From: Embleya hyalina
Lineage (GTDB): Bacteria > Actinomycetota > Actinomycetes > Streptomycetales > Streptomycetaceae
Assembly: GCF_003967355.1 (NCBI RefSeq)
Contig: NZ_BIFH01000024.1
Coordinates: forward strand, 245,025-309,024
Direction of reading: 5' to 3'
Length of the DNA stretch: 64,000 nt
In this document: positions 1 to 8,003 of the stretch, one piece after another
How positions within the stretch are numbered: the first letter of the stretch is position 1
Layout of the letters: each line of letters begins with the position of its first letter
Notes under the pieces: generated by a model
Databases searched by the model: none
Told to the model about the DNA's origin: nothing
What the model saw: the letters and a program-made list of their open reading frames with translations, nothing else
Position numbers and translations under genes: made by a program

Positions 1-1090
1 CCCGGCTGATCACCCGGACGCCGGTCATCCCGGGGAAGGGGATGCCCACACAACGTCCGTCGGCCTCCGCCGAGCGGTTGCGGCCGTAGGAGCGCGCCAC
101 GCTGGGGCCGACCTCGCTCTGTCCGTAGATCTGCCCGAACTTCGGCGCGCGGCGCCGGGACGCGCCGATCAGGGTCCGTACGGTGCGCGGGTGCAGCGCG
201 TCGAAGGTGCTGCTGAAGAACTTGACGTTGGACAGCGGCGCGCGCGGGTCGTCCGCGAGCCGTTCCCAACTGAGGTAGGTGTTCGGGTGCGCCTCCAGTA
301 CGGCCGGGCGCCAGCGCGCGAACAACGTCGCGGCGTGCTCCGGGTCCGGATTCGCCAGCACCGCCACCGGGAAGCCGCGAAGCAGCGAGATGGCCAGCGC
401 GGTGAACAGCCGGGAGTGCACGAACGAGACGTGCATGGCCACCGTTTCGCGCCGGCGCATCAGCGTCGTCGCCAGCGCCTGCGGCCGGTAGCGGGCCTCC
501 AGGCTGTAGCCGGTGTGCACGGCCAGCTTCGGGATCCCGGTGGTGCCCGAGGTGTGCGTCACCAGCGTCGGGTGCTCCGGCGGCATCCACAGCGCCGGGA
601 CGTGCGGGGCCGCGGCGGGCTCGGTCAGGCTCGTGGCGCGCGGGTGTTCGCCCGCGGCCAGCAGGACCCGCTCGGCGTGGGTGAACACCGTGTCGGGGAG
701 CGCGGATTCGAGCTTGGCGGCGTCGGTGATCAGCACCGGCCGCTCGACCCGGTCGAGCAGCGCGGTCACCGTCTCGCCGTCCAGGTACGGGGACAGCAGC
801 ACCGGCACGGCGCCGATCCGCGCGGCCGCGACGGCCAGCAGGGTGATGTCGAACGCGTTGCTCTTGTACACCACCACGTGGTCGCCGGGCCGTACCCGTG
901 CGCGCCACAGCCGGGTGCCGAGGTCGCTCACCAGTTCGGCGGCGTCCGCGATCGTCATGCTGCGGCCGCGTTCCGGGGCGATGTCCAGGTCGTGGTCGAG
1001 CATCAGGACGTTCGACGGGTACTTGGCGGCGGCCCGGTCGAACAGCGTGCCCAGGCGTATGCCGCGATTACCTATGCGCTGCAGAAGCAT
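1..1090 (-). CDS. AMP-dependent acyl-CoA ligase family protein (C-terminus cut by the window edge)
   Basis: The 363 visible residues begin at ATG 1090 and run off the left edge, so the C-terminal lid domain with the A10 lysine is missing. The adenylation P-loop THTSGTTGIPK is at residues 178-188 and the A5-like GQSE motif at 323-326, which supports ATP-dependent activation of a carboxylate. Known relatives in aromatic pathways include BomJ-type ligases, which activate 3-hydroxyanthranilate or similar acids for benzoxazole formation, and CreM, which diazotises an aromatic amine with nitrous acid. The neighbouring KAS III, amidohydrolase and 3-HAA genes fit the first; the CreE/CreD-like pair fits the second. 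The family is secure but the substrate is inferred. The SRPBCC gene lies 53 bp upstream on the same strand. Confidence 0.88.
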   Translation of the reverse strand, partial: MLLQRIGNRGIRLGTLFDRAAAKYPSNVLMLDHDLDIAPERGRSMTIADAAELVSDLGTRLWRARVRPGDHVVVYKSNAFDITLLAVAAARIGAVPVLLSPYLDGETVTALLDRVERPVLITDAAKLESALPDTVFTHAERVLLAAGEHPRATSLTEPAAAPHVPALWMPPEHPTLVTHTSGTTGIPKLAVHTGYSLEARYRPQALATTLMRRRETVAMHVSFVHSRLFTALAISLLRGFPVAVLANPDPEHAATLFARWRPAVLEAHPNTYLSWERLADDPRAPLSNVKFFSSTFDALHPRTVRTLIGASRRRAPKFGQIYGQSEVGPSVARSYGRNRSAEADGRCVGIPFPGMTGVRVISR

Positions 1091-1143
1091 GTGTCATTCT
1101 CGATTCACCTGTGTCATATCGGCGCGGGCCGGTCGAGGTGCGC

Positions 1144-1695
1144 TCAGTCGGCCTCGATGACCTTTTTGAGCCGCGCCACGGTGGCCGCCATGTCCTTTTC
1201 GAGCTTCGCTCCCCATTCGGCGAAGAATCTCTTCTTCTCGTCCTCGGTCATCTCGGCGGTGATGCCCCGGATTCCCTCCGTGGCGGTGCCCATCCGGAAG
1301 GTGTGCACGAGTGTGGATCCGCCCGGGGCCGGGGCGATGTCGAATCCCCAGACGCTGTCCTGGGCCCGTCCGTCGTTGGTCCGCATCGCCCAGCGGAAGC
1401 GGCGCCCGGGTTCGGCGGCCACCACCTCGGCGTGTGTGTGCCAGACGCCGCGGACCACGGGGGCCCACGAAACCACGTCCGTACGACGGAAGTTCTCGCC
1501 GCGGAAGACCGATCCGACCGTCCCCGGCGCGCCCTCGACCCATTCCCCGCCGGTGCACTCCTCGCTCCACTCGCGGCAGCGCGGCAGGTCGCTGAGCACC
1601 GCGTAGACGGCCGCCGGCGATTTCTCCACGCGCGTTTCGAAATCGACCTCGAACAGGGGGGTGGTAACGCTGCTTTCAGTCATGGATGAAATCAT
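1144..1695 (-). CDS. SRPBCC (START/Bet v1-like) family protein
   Basis: A 183-residue protein that fits the polyketide cyclase/dehydrase SRPBCC fold. An early strand is followed by the segment EKSPAAVYAVLSDLPRCREW, then alternating strands with GWxF-like segments and a long C-terminal helix ending in KKVIEAD. Such proteins form a hydrophobic cavity that binds or cyclises small aromatic or lipid ligands. No catalytic residue can be assigned. Two in-frame starts exist (ATG 1695 and ATG 1683), neither with a clear ribosome site; the longer is given. It lies between the KAS III gene and the acyl-CoA ligase on one strand, so all three are probably co-transcribed. A role in the ligase/KAS III step is inference. 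Confidence 0.75.
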   Translation of the reverse strand: MISSMTESSVTTPLFEVDFETRVEKSPAAVYAVLSDLPRCREWSEECTGGEWVEGAPGTVGSVFRGENFRRTDVVSWAPVVRGVWHTHAEVVAAEPGRRFRWAMRTNDGRAQDSVWGFDIAPAPGGSTLVHTFRMGTATEGIRGITAEMTEDEKKRFFAEWGAKLEKDMAATVARLKKVIEAD

Positions 1696-1760
1696 CCCGG
1701 GCGCCGACCACCCGGTACAACGAAACGGTGGTCGGATTCGTCAGGTGTCGTGGGATGTCG

Positions 1761-2783
1761 TCAATCCGCGCCGCGTGGCCCGTCCCATTCGACGAGTGCC
1801 AGACCGACGGCCATGCCCCCGCCGAAACCGGCGAGCAGTACCGAATCGCCGGCTTCGAGGCGGTCGGCGGCGGCGTCCAGGGAAATGGGTATGGACGCCG
1901 CGCCGGTATTTCCGAAGCGTTCCACGGTGGTGTGCGTGCGCTCGATCGGGAAGCCGAGGTCGTCGGCGAGGGCCTCGATCATCCGGCCGTTGGCCTGGTG
2001 CGGCACGAAGTGCGGTGCTCGCGCGGGGTTCGGCGCGTGCTCCGCCAGGAAGGCGCGGATCAGCGGGCCGACCTGCTCGGCCACGAAGTCGCGGACCGCC
2101 CGCCCGTCCATCCGGAAGTAGTGCAGTCCCTGGTCGAGGGACGCCGCCGAGGCCGGGATCCGGGAGCCGCCCGCGGGCACCCGGATCAACTGGCGCTCCG
2201 CCGGATAGGTGGCCAGTCGGGTGGCCAGCACCCCGCGACCGGCACTGGGGCCGAGGACCACCGCGCCCGCGCCGTCGCCGAACAGCACCGAGGTGCGGTG
2301 GTCGCTCGGGTCGAGGGTGCGCGAGTAGATGTCGGCGCCGATCACCACGGCGTGGCCGCCGGTGCCCCGGATCATCCGCTCCGCGGTGGTGAGCGCGAAG
2401 ACGAAGCCGCTGCACACGGCGTTGAGGTCGAACGCGGGCGTGCCCGCGGGGACGTCGAGTTCGGCCGCGACGGCGGCGGCGGTGGGGGGTTGCGGCGAGT
2501 CCGGCGTGGACGTCGCCACGATCACGAGCGAGACCTGCTCGGCCCGGACGCCGGCGTCGCCGAGGGCGGCTCGCGCGGCCATCGCCGCCAGGTCCGAGGT
2601 GGCTTCGTCGGCCTTGGCCCAACGGCGCTCGCGAATCCCGGTCTTGCGGGTGATCCACTCGTCGGTCACTCCGGCCGGTGTGCCGACGTCGGTATTGGTC
2701 ACCACGTCGCCGGGAAGGTAGGAGCCGGTACCGAGGATCCCGACCGCGTCCCCACCCGGGGCTCCGACTGCGTGCGTAGTCAT
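1761..2783 (-). CDS. Ketoacyl-ACP synthase III (FabH-like) acyltransferase
   Basis: A 340-residue thiolase-fold enzyme of normal KAS III length. All three catalytic residues are visible: Cys124 in AVCSGF, His262 in PHQANGRM and Asn292 in RFGNTG. Housekeeping FabH condenses acetyl-CoA with malonyl-ACP, but cluster-borne homologues such as CerJ and BomK transfer acyl groups to oxygen or nitrogen nucleophiles. No other fatty-acid genes are nearby. The acyl-CoA ligase lies downstream on the same strand and an amidohydrolase is divergent, so an acyl-transfer role in joining an activated aromatic acid to an amine or phenol is more likely than lipid synthesis. The start is ATG 2783, facing a divergent promoter region. 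Confidence 0.9.
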   Translation of the reverse strand: MTTHAVGAPGGDAVGILGTGSYLPGDVVTNTDVGTPAGVTDEWITRKTGIRERRWAKADEATSDLAAMAARAALGDAGVRAEQVSLVIVATSTPDSPQPPTAAAVAAELDVPAGTPAFDLNAVCSGFVFALTTAERMIRGTGGHAVVIGADIYSRTLDPSDHRTSVLFGDGAGAVVLGPSAGRGVLATRLATYPAERQLIRVPAGGSRIPASAASLDQGLHYFRMDGRAVRDFVAEQVGPLIRAFLAEHAPNPARAPHFVPHQANGRMIEALADDLGFPIERTHTTVERFGNTGAASIPISLDAAADRLEAGDSVLLAGFGGGMAVGLALVEWDGPRGAD

Positions 2784-3047
2784 ATTCACCCATCTCGTGT
2801 CGGCGCGGAACAGCAATCCGGGCCGACGACACGATCGCCGCCCGGTGCGGCTGCTCTGCCCGGAAAGATTGGCAGCGGTGTCGCGGGATTTCCAGACAAT
2901 GCATCGGGAACTGTCATCTCGGTCCGCGGCGCGGATACCGACCGGTCCGCAGAAGGTGACAGACTCACCGCCGGCACATCGACACTCCCCGAGACCGAAA
3001 GTAGGGTCGAGTATTGCTGTGCCGGACCGTCTGGACGAAGGAAATTC
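2784..3047. promoter_or_regulatory. Divergent promoter region with operator-like inverted repeat
   Basis: This gap separates the leftward KAS III gene from the rightward amidohydrolase gene and must hold both promoters. It contains the perfect inverted repeat GGTGA-N5-TCACC at 2955-2969. The core TGACAGACTC (2957-2966) recurs at 7819-7828 upstream of the DAHP synthase operon, so both sites may bind one pathway regulator. No confident -35/-10 pair was identified. Confidence 0.45.
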
Positions 3048-4064
3048 ATGCGGACAAGCGCTTCCGTGGCCGTGGGCACGCCTTGGTCGAACGCCATCGA
3101 CGTACATCACCACATCGTTCCCGAATTCTATGTCGAGGAACTGCGGAGACTCGGGTTCGCATCGACGTTGCCCGGCGTCGACAAACCGGCGTGGAAAATC
3201 GAAACCAGCCTGGACATGATGGACCGGCAGGGAATCCGGGCGGCCGTGGTCAACATCTGGCCGGGGGTGCCGGCGGTGGACGCGGACACCGGGGCCCACC
3301 TGGCCCGGTGGATCAACGAGTTCATGGCCGAGCTGGTGTCCCGGCATCCGGGTCGGCTGGGCGCCTTCGCGGTGCTGCCGCTGCCGCACGTGGACGCGGC
3401 CCTGGCCGAGTTGGAGTACTGCCAGGACGTGCTCGGCCTCGACGGCGTCGGGCTGATCACCAACTACAACGGGGTCTACATCGGCGACCCGTCGCTCGAC
3501 GAGTTCCTGGCCGAGGCGGCGCGCCGTCGGGTGCCGATGTTCGTGCACCCGACGGTGCCGCCGTCCACCGGCCAGCCGGCCTTCGGACTCCCGGCCTCGC
3601 TCTGCGAGTTCCCGTTCGAGACGGTTCGGCTGACCGCGCAGCTCCTGTACAACCGCACGCTGGAGCGGCACCCCGGGCTGCGGCTGATCCTGTCCCACGG
3701 CGGCGGTGGCATGGCGTACTTCGCCGGCCGCCTCGCGCTGGGCCCGCTGATCGTCTCCGACCTCGCCGAGCGGCTGCCCGAGGACCCGATCGGGTACCTG
3801 CAAAAGCTCTACTCGGACACCGCCATGATCGGCGATCCGCACGCGTTCGCCTCGGTGCGCTCGTTCGCCCGACCGGACCGGATCCTGGTCGGCTCCGACT
3901 TCCCGTTCATGCCGGAATCGTTCAGCGCGGAGAACGGCCGATTCATCGTCGACCACGGCGCGTTCTCGCCGGACGAGCTGACCCGCATCCAGTTGGGCAA
4001 TGCGGCCGAACTCTTCCCGCGATTCGCGGACCATTCGGAATCAGAAAGGGGATCGCTGACGTGA
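3048..4064 (+). CDS. Amidohydrolase, ACMSD-like (amidohydrolase_2 family)
   Basis: A 338-residue metal-dependent TIM-barrel hydrolase. Metal ligands expected of the family are visible: DVHHH (His20/His22), His167 in FVHPT, His217 in SHGGG and Asp284 in GSDFPF. ACMSD, the family type, decarboxylates aminocarboxymuconate semialdehyde. Benzoxazole clusters (BomN in A33853, the nataxazole and caboxamycin amidohydrolases) use a member for cyclodehydration that closes the oxazole ring. With ligase, KAS III and 3-HAA genes in this window, that is the favoured role. The start ATG has AAGGAA 7 nt upstream. The stop overlaps the GTG start of the N-acetyltransferase gene. Confidence 0.88.
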   Translation: MRTSASVAVGTPWSNAIDVHHHIVPEFYVEELRRLGFASTLPGVDKPAWKIETSLDMMDRQGIRAAVVNIWPGVPAVDADTGAHLARWINEFMAELVSRHPGRLGAFAVLPLPHVDAALAELEYCQDVLGLDGVGLITNYNGVYIGDPSLDEFLAEAARRRVPMFVHPTVPPSTGQPAFGLPASLCEFPFETVRLTAQLLYNRTLERHPGLRLILSHGGGGMAYFAGRLALGPLIVSDLAERLPEDPIGYLQKLYSDTAMIGDPHAFASVRSFARPDRILVGSDFPFMPESFSAENGRFIVDHGAFSPDELTRIQLGNAAELFPRFADHSESERGSLT

Positions 4065-4861
4065 TCGACGACGCCATGGTATCCGCATACCTGGATCGCA
4101 TCGCCGCGGAACGGCCGGAGCGGGCCGACCTGGAGTCGCTGCGCGAGTTGAACCGGAGGCATCTCTTCGCGGTTCCCTTCGAGAATTTGAGCTATCACCT
4201 CGGCGAAGAGATCCTGATGGACGAAAGGGTGGTCGCGAAGGTCGTCCACGAGCGTCGGGGCGGCGGTTGCTACGAGGTAAACCCGGCACTTTCCTTCCTG
4301 CTGCAAAGCCTCGGCTACGAGGTTTCGATAATGCCCGGTCGAGTGTGGATCAAGGGCAATCTCACCGCCCCGCTGTGCCATCTCGCGCTCAAGGTCCGGA
4401 TCGACGGCGGGGAATGGCTCGTCGACGTCGGCTTCGGTCGCAACAGCAGGTATCCGCTGTCCCTGGACACCGACGCGGTCCAGGAGGACCCGAACGGCGC
4501 GTTCCGGATCGAGCGGGCCGACGACGGCGGCATCGACGTCGTGGCGAACGACACGGCGCTGTACCGGGTCTACGACGTGCCGTGCGAGCTGTCCGACTTC
4601 GCGCCCACGCTGTGGTGGTATCGCACCGCGCCCGACTCACCGTTCCTGCAGAACCTGTTCTGCTCGCTGCCGACCGAGACCGGCCGGGTCACCCTCAAGG
4701 AGGACCGGTTCAGCCGGGTCGAGGGCGACCGACGGGAGAGCGTGACGATCACCGACGAGCAGGAGTTGTTGACCGCGTACGACAAGTGGTTCGGCATCAA
4801 ACTGGACCGGCTGCCGGTCAAGGTGATCACCGACGGCACGGTGCAGATCGCGTTCGACTAG
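4061..4861 (+). CDS. Arylamine N-acetyltransferase family (amide synthase-like)
   Basis: A 266-residue member of the NAT family, close to the usual 270-280 residues. The Cys-His-Asp triad is intact: Cys70 in RRGGGCYE, His107 in PLCHLAL and Asp122 in VDVGFG. NATs move an acetyl or larger acyl group from CoA to an arylamine. Pathway versions such as RifF instead make macrolactam amides. The aromatic amine expected here is 3-hydroxyanthranilate, so acylation of its amino group or an amide-forming step is plausible; detoxification of the arylamine is an alternative. GTG 4061 overlaps the amidohydrolase stop, so the two genes are translationally coupled. Confidence 0.93.
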   Translation: MIDDAMVSAYLDRIAAERPERADLESLRELNRRHLFAVPFENLSYHLGEEILMDERVVAKVVHERRGGGCYEVNPALSFLLQSLGYEVSIMPGRVWIKGNLTAPLCHLALKVRIDGGEWLVDVGFGRNSRYPLSLDTDAVQEDPNGAFRIERADDGGIDVVANDTALYRVYDVPCELSDFAPTLWWYRTAPDSPFLQNLFCSLPTETGRVTLKEDRFSRVEGDRRESVTITDEQELLTAYDKWFGIKLDRLPVKVITDGTVQIAFD

Positions 4862-4884
4862 CGACGCGGATCGGAACGTGGTGC

Positions 4885-4918
4885 GGGGCCCGGGCGAGCG
4901 TTTCGGCGCGCGGGCCCC
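4885..4918 (+). terminator. Hairpin after the N-acetyltransferase gene
   Basis: GGGGCCCG at 4885-4892 pairs perfectly with CGGGCCCC at 4911-4918, about 24 bp past the stop codon. There is no T-run, as is common for actinomycete terminators. Confidence 0.55.
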
Positions 4919-5012
4919 TCGTCGCGTCCGCGCGCGGTCGTGTGTGCCGGCGGACTCCGCGGGTGCGTCCGGGGTGCTCACGCGTGTGCTCGCGTGTGTG
5001 TTCGCGCGCTGC

Positions 5013-5372
5013 TCACGTGTCGCGCGTGCGGCGGGCGGTGGCGGCCAGGGCGATCGCCTCGCCCCATTCGATCTCGTCGCGGGAGTCCGGGTGGTCGAGT
5101 ACCGCGCGATGCAACCGCGGCCACACCCCCGCGTTCGTCCACACCGTGAACCGGCGATGCGCCGTCGGCGACGCCACCCCGAAACACGCCGGCAACTGCC
5201 GCCACGCACACCCGCTGGTCAGCACGAACACCACCGCCGTGAACACCGCACGCTCCTCCACCGGCGCGCGACCACCCCCCTGCCGCCGCACCCCGAACCC
5301 CGGCAACAACGGAACCACCAACTCCCACAGACGATCCGGCACCAACCGTCCCGACAGCGCATCACCCACCAT
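5013..5372 (-). pseudogene. Truncated IS5-family transposase (N-terminal part only)
   Basis: From ATG 5372 about 119 residues match the N-terminal DUF4096-like part of Streptomyces IS5-family transposases. Key stretches are LVPDRLWELVVPLLP, the segment FVLTSGCAWRQLP, and a PTAHRRFTVW-type helix. The frame then degenerates and stops at 5013, before any DDE catalytic core. A full IS5 transposase would be roughly twice as long. No terminal inverted repeats were identified. It marks a past insertion between the N-acetyltransferase gene and the VOC gene. Confidence 0.75.
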
Positions 5373-5495
5373 GACGCGCAGCATGCCATGGCACGCGGCC
5401 GCGAATGTGGGCAACTCCCTTACTCCCACGCGTCGTTCACGCTTCGTGCCCGGGTGTGGACACAGCGGTTGGAAGCACCGTCGAACCCCGGACAC

Positions 5496-5540
5496 GACAT
5501 CGTCCCGGAGCCCGCGCGAAGCGGACTCCGGGACGATGTC
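5496..5540 (-). terminator. Strong hairpin downstream of the VOC gene
   Basis: The 15-nt arm GACATCGTCCCGGAG (5496-5510) is perfectly complementary to CTCCGGGACGATGTC (5526-5540) with a 15-nt loop. It begins 17 bp beyond the stop codon of the leftward VOC gene. Confidence 0.85.
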
Positions 5541-5556
5541 CCGGGAGTCGTCCCCG

Positions 5557-6345
5557 TCAGGTCGCCGCGCTCACCGCGACCACCTCGAACGGGGTGCCCT
5601 GCTCGTCGGCGACCAGGACGCTCGGGCCGCGCGGCGTGTCGTAGGGACCGGTCACGACGGAACCACCCGACGTGGCCACCTTCGCCACCGCGGTCGCCAA
5701 CTCGGCGACCCCGAAGGTGACCAGCCAGTGCGACACCGCCCCCGCACCGGCCTCGGCGAGGCCGGCCACGGGATTGCCGTCGAGCCGCAACACGGCGCCG
5801 GCCGCCGCGTCCGGGCCACCGCCCGGTCCGCCCGGCGCGGGTGTGACGGTGTAGCCGAACACCTCGACGTAGAACGCCTCCGTCGCGGCCGGGTCCCGGG
5901 TCAGGCACCGGTGCCACACCGCCGCGCCGGGTACGTCCGCGACCTCGGCGCCGAAGTACTCGTCCGCCTGCCAGATCCCGAACACCGCCCCACCCGGGTC
6001 GGCGGCCACCGCGAACCTGCCGTGCGTGCCGACGTCGGTCGGCGCGACCGTCAGCGTCCCGCCCGCCCGGACGATCCGCTCCGCCACCGCGTCGGCGCTC
6101 TCGACCGCGATGCAGACGAGCCACGCCGACGGCGCGTCCGCCGGCCCCTCGAACCGAGGGCCGATGTCGGCGACCGTGCGACCGGCCAGACTCGCCGTCA
6201 GATAGTGGTCGTACTCCTCGCCCCGGTCCAGGAATTCCCACCCGAACAGGGCTCCGTAGAACTCGCTCGTGTGTTTGGGATCCAGGACCCGGACCTCCAC
6301 CCAGCAGGGCGTACCCTCCGGCCACGCGGTGTCGCGAAATGTCAT
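5557..6345 (-). CDS. Two-domain VOC (glyoxalase/bleomycin resistance) protein
   Basis: A 262-residue protein made of two tandem VOC domains, about residues 9-130 and 140-258. Each has the beta-alpha-beta-beta-beta pattern, with entry helices around TSEFYGALFGWEF and TEAFYVEVFGYTV. Members bind small molecules or metals and act as resistance proteins, isomerases or dioxygenases. The first entry strand has WVEVRV and the second WHRCLT, so metal ligands cannot be assigned with confidence. It may be co-transcribed with the flavodoxin gene upstream (60 bp gap) and is followed by a strong hairpin. Self-protection or a tailoring role is possible. Confidence 0.85.
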   Translation of the reverse strand: MTFRDTAWPEGTPCWVEVRVLDPKHTSEFYGALFGWEFLDRGEEYDHYLTASLAGRTVADIGPRFEGPADAPSAWLVCIAVESADAVAERIVRAGGTLTVAPTDVGTHGRFAVAADPGGAVFGIWQADEYFGAEVADVPGAAVWHRCLTRDPAATEAFYVEVFGYTVTPAPGGPGGGPDAAAGAVLRLDGNPVAGLAEAGAGAVSHWLVTFGVAELATAVAKVATSGGSVVTGPYDTPRGPSVLVADEQGTPFEVVAVSAAT

Positions 6346-6405
6346 GCGGGGTTCCTCGGTTCGTTCGTGTCGCCGGAAGGCGCCCGTCGCCGGATCGTGC
6401 TCGCC

Positions 6406-7074
6406 TCAGATGTCGAGGCCGAATTTCCGCAGCCGTTCCTCGCTCACCAGGGTGATCCCCGGCTCCGGTTCGAGTCCGCGCTTGAGCGCGCCCGCGACCT
6501 GGAGGGTGCGCAGCGTCTGGTACTCGATCGCGCCGAGGTTGTCGTCGGTGACACTGTTGGCCTCGTGCCGCGAGATGGTGCCGGTGCCGTACGGCGCGCC
6601 GTTGCCGGGCTGGTGCAGCACCGCCGCGGCCGAACCGTTGGAGACGATCACCGAACCCCAGTGGCAGAACGCGTTGTGCAGCGCCAGGATCGTCGCCTGC
6701 TGACCCGCGTGCGGCATCGACCCGGAGGCGAACGCCGAGACCGCCTTGTTCATCAATTTGCCCGGAATGGCGACCGGTCCGGTGTGGTCGAAGAAGTTCA
6801 GGATCTGCGGCGCGGGCAGTCCGTAGTGGACCGGCGTGCCGATCATGATCGCGTCGGCCCACACCAGGTCGTCCAGGCCCGCCTCCGGGATCTCCGCCGT
6901 GGCGGTCGCCAGATCCTGATATGCCTGCTTGTCCAGGATCATCGGATCGGGCAACTCGGCCACCTTGCGCACGCGCACCTCGGCGCCCGCGGCCCGAGCC
7001 GTCTGCGCGGCCTTTTCGACGAGCTGGTAAATGTTACCGCTGCGCGAATGGAAGATGATGGTGATGTTGGTCAA
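6406..7074 (-). CDS. WrbA-type NAD(P)H:quinone oxidoreductase (flavodoxin fold)
   Basis: A 222-residue flavodoxin-fold protein. The FMN phosphate loop is FHSRSGNIYQLV near the N-terminus and the second FMN loop is GTPVHYGLPAPQ, as in WrbA quinone reductases. Such enzymes reduce quinones by two electrons. A pathway making 3-hydroxyanthranilate, which oxidises readily to quinone imines, could need one. TTG 7074 is chosen because homologues start at the first beta strand just after it and a GGAG-like site lies upstream. A longer frame upstream to 7227 would add an unlikely 51-residue leader. It is divergent from the SnoaL-like gene. Confidence 0.85.
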   Translation of the reverse strand: MTNITIIFHSRSGNIYQLVEKAAQTARAAGAEVRVRKVAELPDPMILDKQAYQDLATATAEIPEAGLDDLVWADAIMIGTPVHYGLPAPQILNFFDHTGPVAIPGKLMNKAVSAFASGSMPHAGQQATILALHNAFCHWGSVIVSNGSAAAVLHQPGNGAPYGTGTISRHEANSVTDDNLGAIEYQTLRTLQVAGALKRGLEPEPGITLVSEERLRKFGLDI

Positions 7075-7274
7075 GGGGTACGCTCCCGGTGAGCCGATAT
7101 CGTCTCGGCGTATGCAGATATCGCCGACATCATGCCGGGTCGGCAAAAGGTCGGCCCAGATATGATTTCGGGATCTGTCAGGTCCGCCGGGGTAAGCCGG
7201 GGCGAGAAAATCCGAGGTGACAGACATGCCCCTCGGTTCTGTCCGACTCCGCCGCCTGATGCTGTACTCGAACC

Positions 7275-7670
7275 ATGTCTGCCATTCGAAACGACGTACG
7301 CCTTCCCGCCGAACCGGCCGAGCTCCTGCACACCTTCGTGGGCGCCTTCAACGACCGGAACCTCGAACTGCTCCAGGAGCTTTTCGAACCGGAGGGCATG
7401 CACGTGCGCGAGCCCGGGGTCACCACGGAGGGCGAGCGGCGGCGGGCCGCGCTGCCGACGGTGTTGCGCCATCGCATCCCGATCGCCGTCTCGCTGCGCA
7501 ACGTCTACGTGGTCGGCGACATCGCCCTGGTGATCAACGACTACGTACACGACGGGGTGGGCCCGGACGGCGTGCACGTGCACATCGAGGGCACCGCGAC
7601 CGATGTCGCCCGGCGGGGGGCCGACGGCTGTTGGCGGTACGTCATCTCCAACCCCTCGGGTACGAGCTGA
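7275..7670 (+). CDS. SnoaL/NTF2-like small protein
   Basis: A 131-residue protein that fits the NTF2-like cone fold. It has a first helix PAELLHTFVGAFNDRNLELLQELFEP, then strands with the spacing of SnoaL/DUF4440 members. A central VYVVGDIALVINDYVH is followed by a W-containing last strand, CWRYVISN. Family members range from polyketide cyclases and ketosteroid isomerases to ligand-binding proteins, so no reaction can be named. It stands alone between the divergent flavodoxin gene and the 3-HAA operon. There is no obvious ribosome site before ATG 7275, so it may be leaderless. Confidence 0.75.
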   Translation: MSAIRNDVRLPAEPAELLHTFVGAFNDRNLELLQELFEPEGMHVREPGVTTEGERRRAALPTVLRHRIPIAVSLRNVYVVGDIALVINDYVHDGVGPDGVHVHIEGTATDVARRGADGCWRYVISNPSGTS

Positions 7671-7798
7671 ACGTCCCGACGCCGGGTTCGAATTCATTTC
7701 CCGGCACGCGTCCTCGCCCGGTTTTCGATCCGGGATTTCCGCCCCATACCGGCACCCTCGCAGACGGTAAATCCTCGGCCAAGCCGATTTCGGCGAAT

Positions 7799-7824
7799 CT
7801 GTCAGATGTCCGGCCAGCTGACAG
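7799..7824. promoter_or_regulatory. Inverted repeat upstream of the 3-HAA/nitrous acid operon
   Basis: CTGTCAG (7799-7805) and CTGACAG (7818-7824) form a perfect 7-nt inverted repeat with a 12-nt spacer, about 180 bp before the DAHP synthase start. A single CTGTCAG also lies at 7175-7181 in the flavodoxin/SnoaL divergent region, and related cores occur at 2957 and 24556. Size and placement suit an operator. The rest of the gap (7671-7982) shows nothing else. Confidence 0.5.
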
Positions 7825-8003
7825 ACTCGCATCGACCTGACGAACCGGAACCCTCGCCCTTGGCGCGCTCGGGCAAAAGAGCGAGGGTGGGGGCGTGTTC
7901 TCTTCAGTCGTTTCGGATCACCGTCCAAGTAAATTCCGAGACCGGACGGCCGCGCCGAATAGCCGCGGCCGTCCGGGTGGGCATTCAATCGCTGGAGCCG
8001 GCA

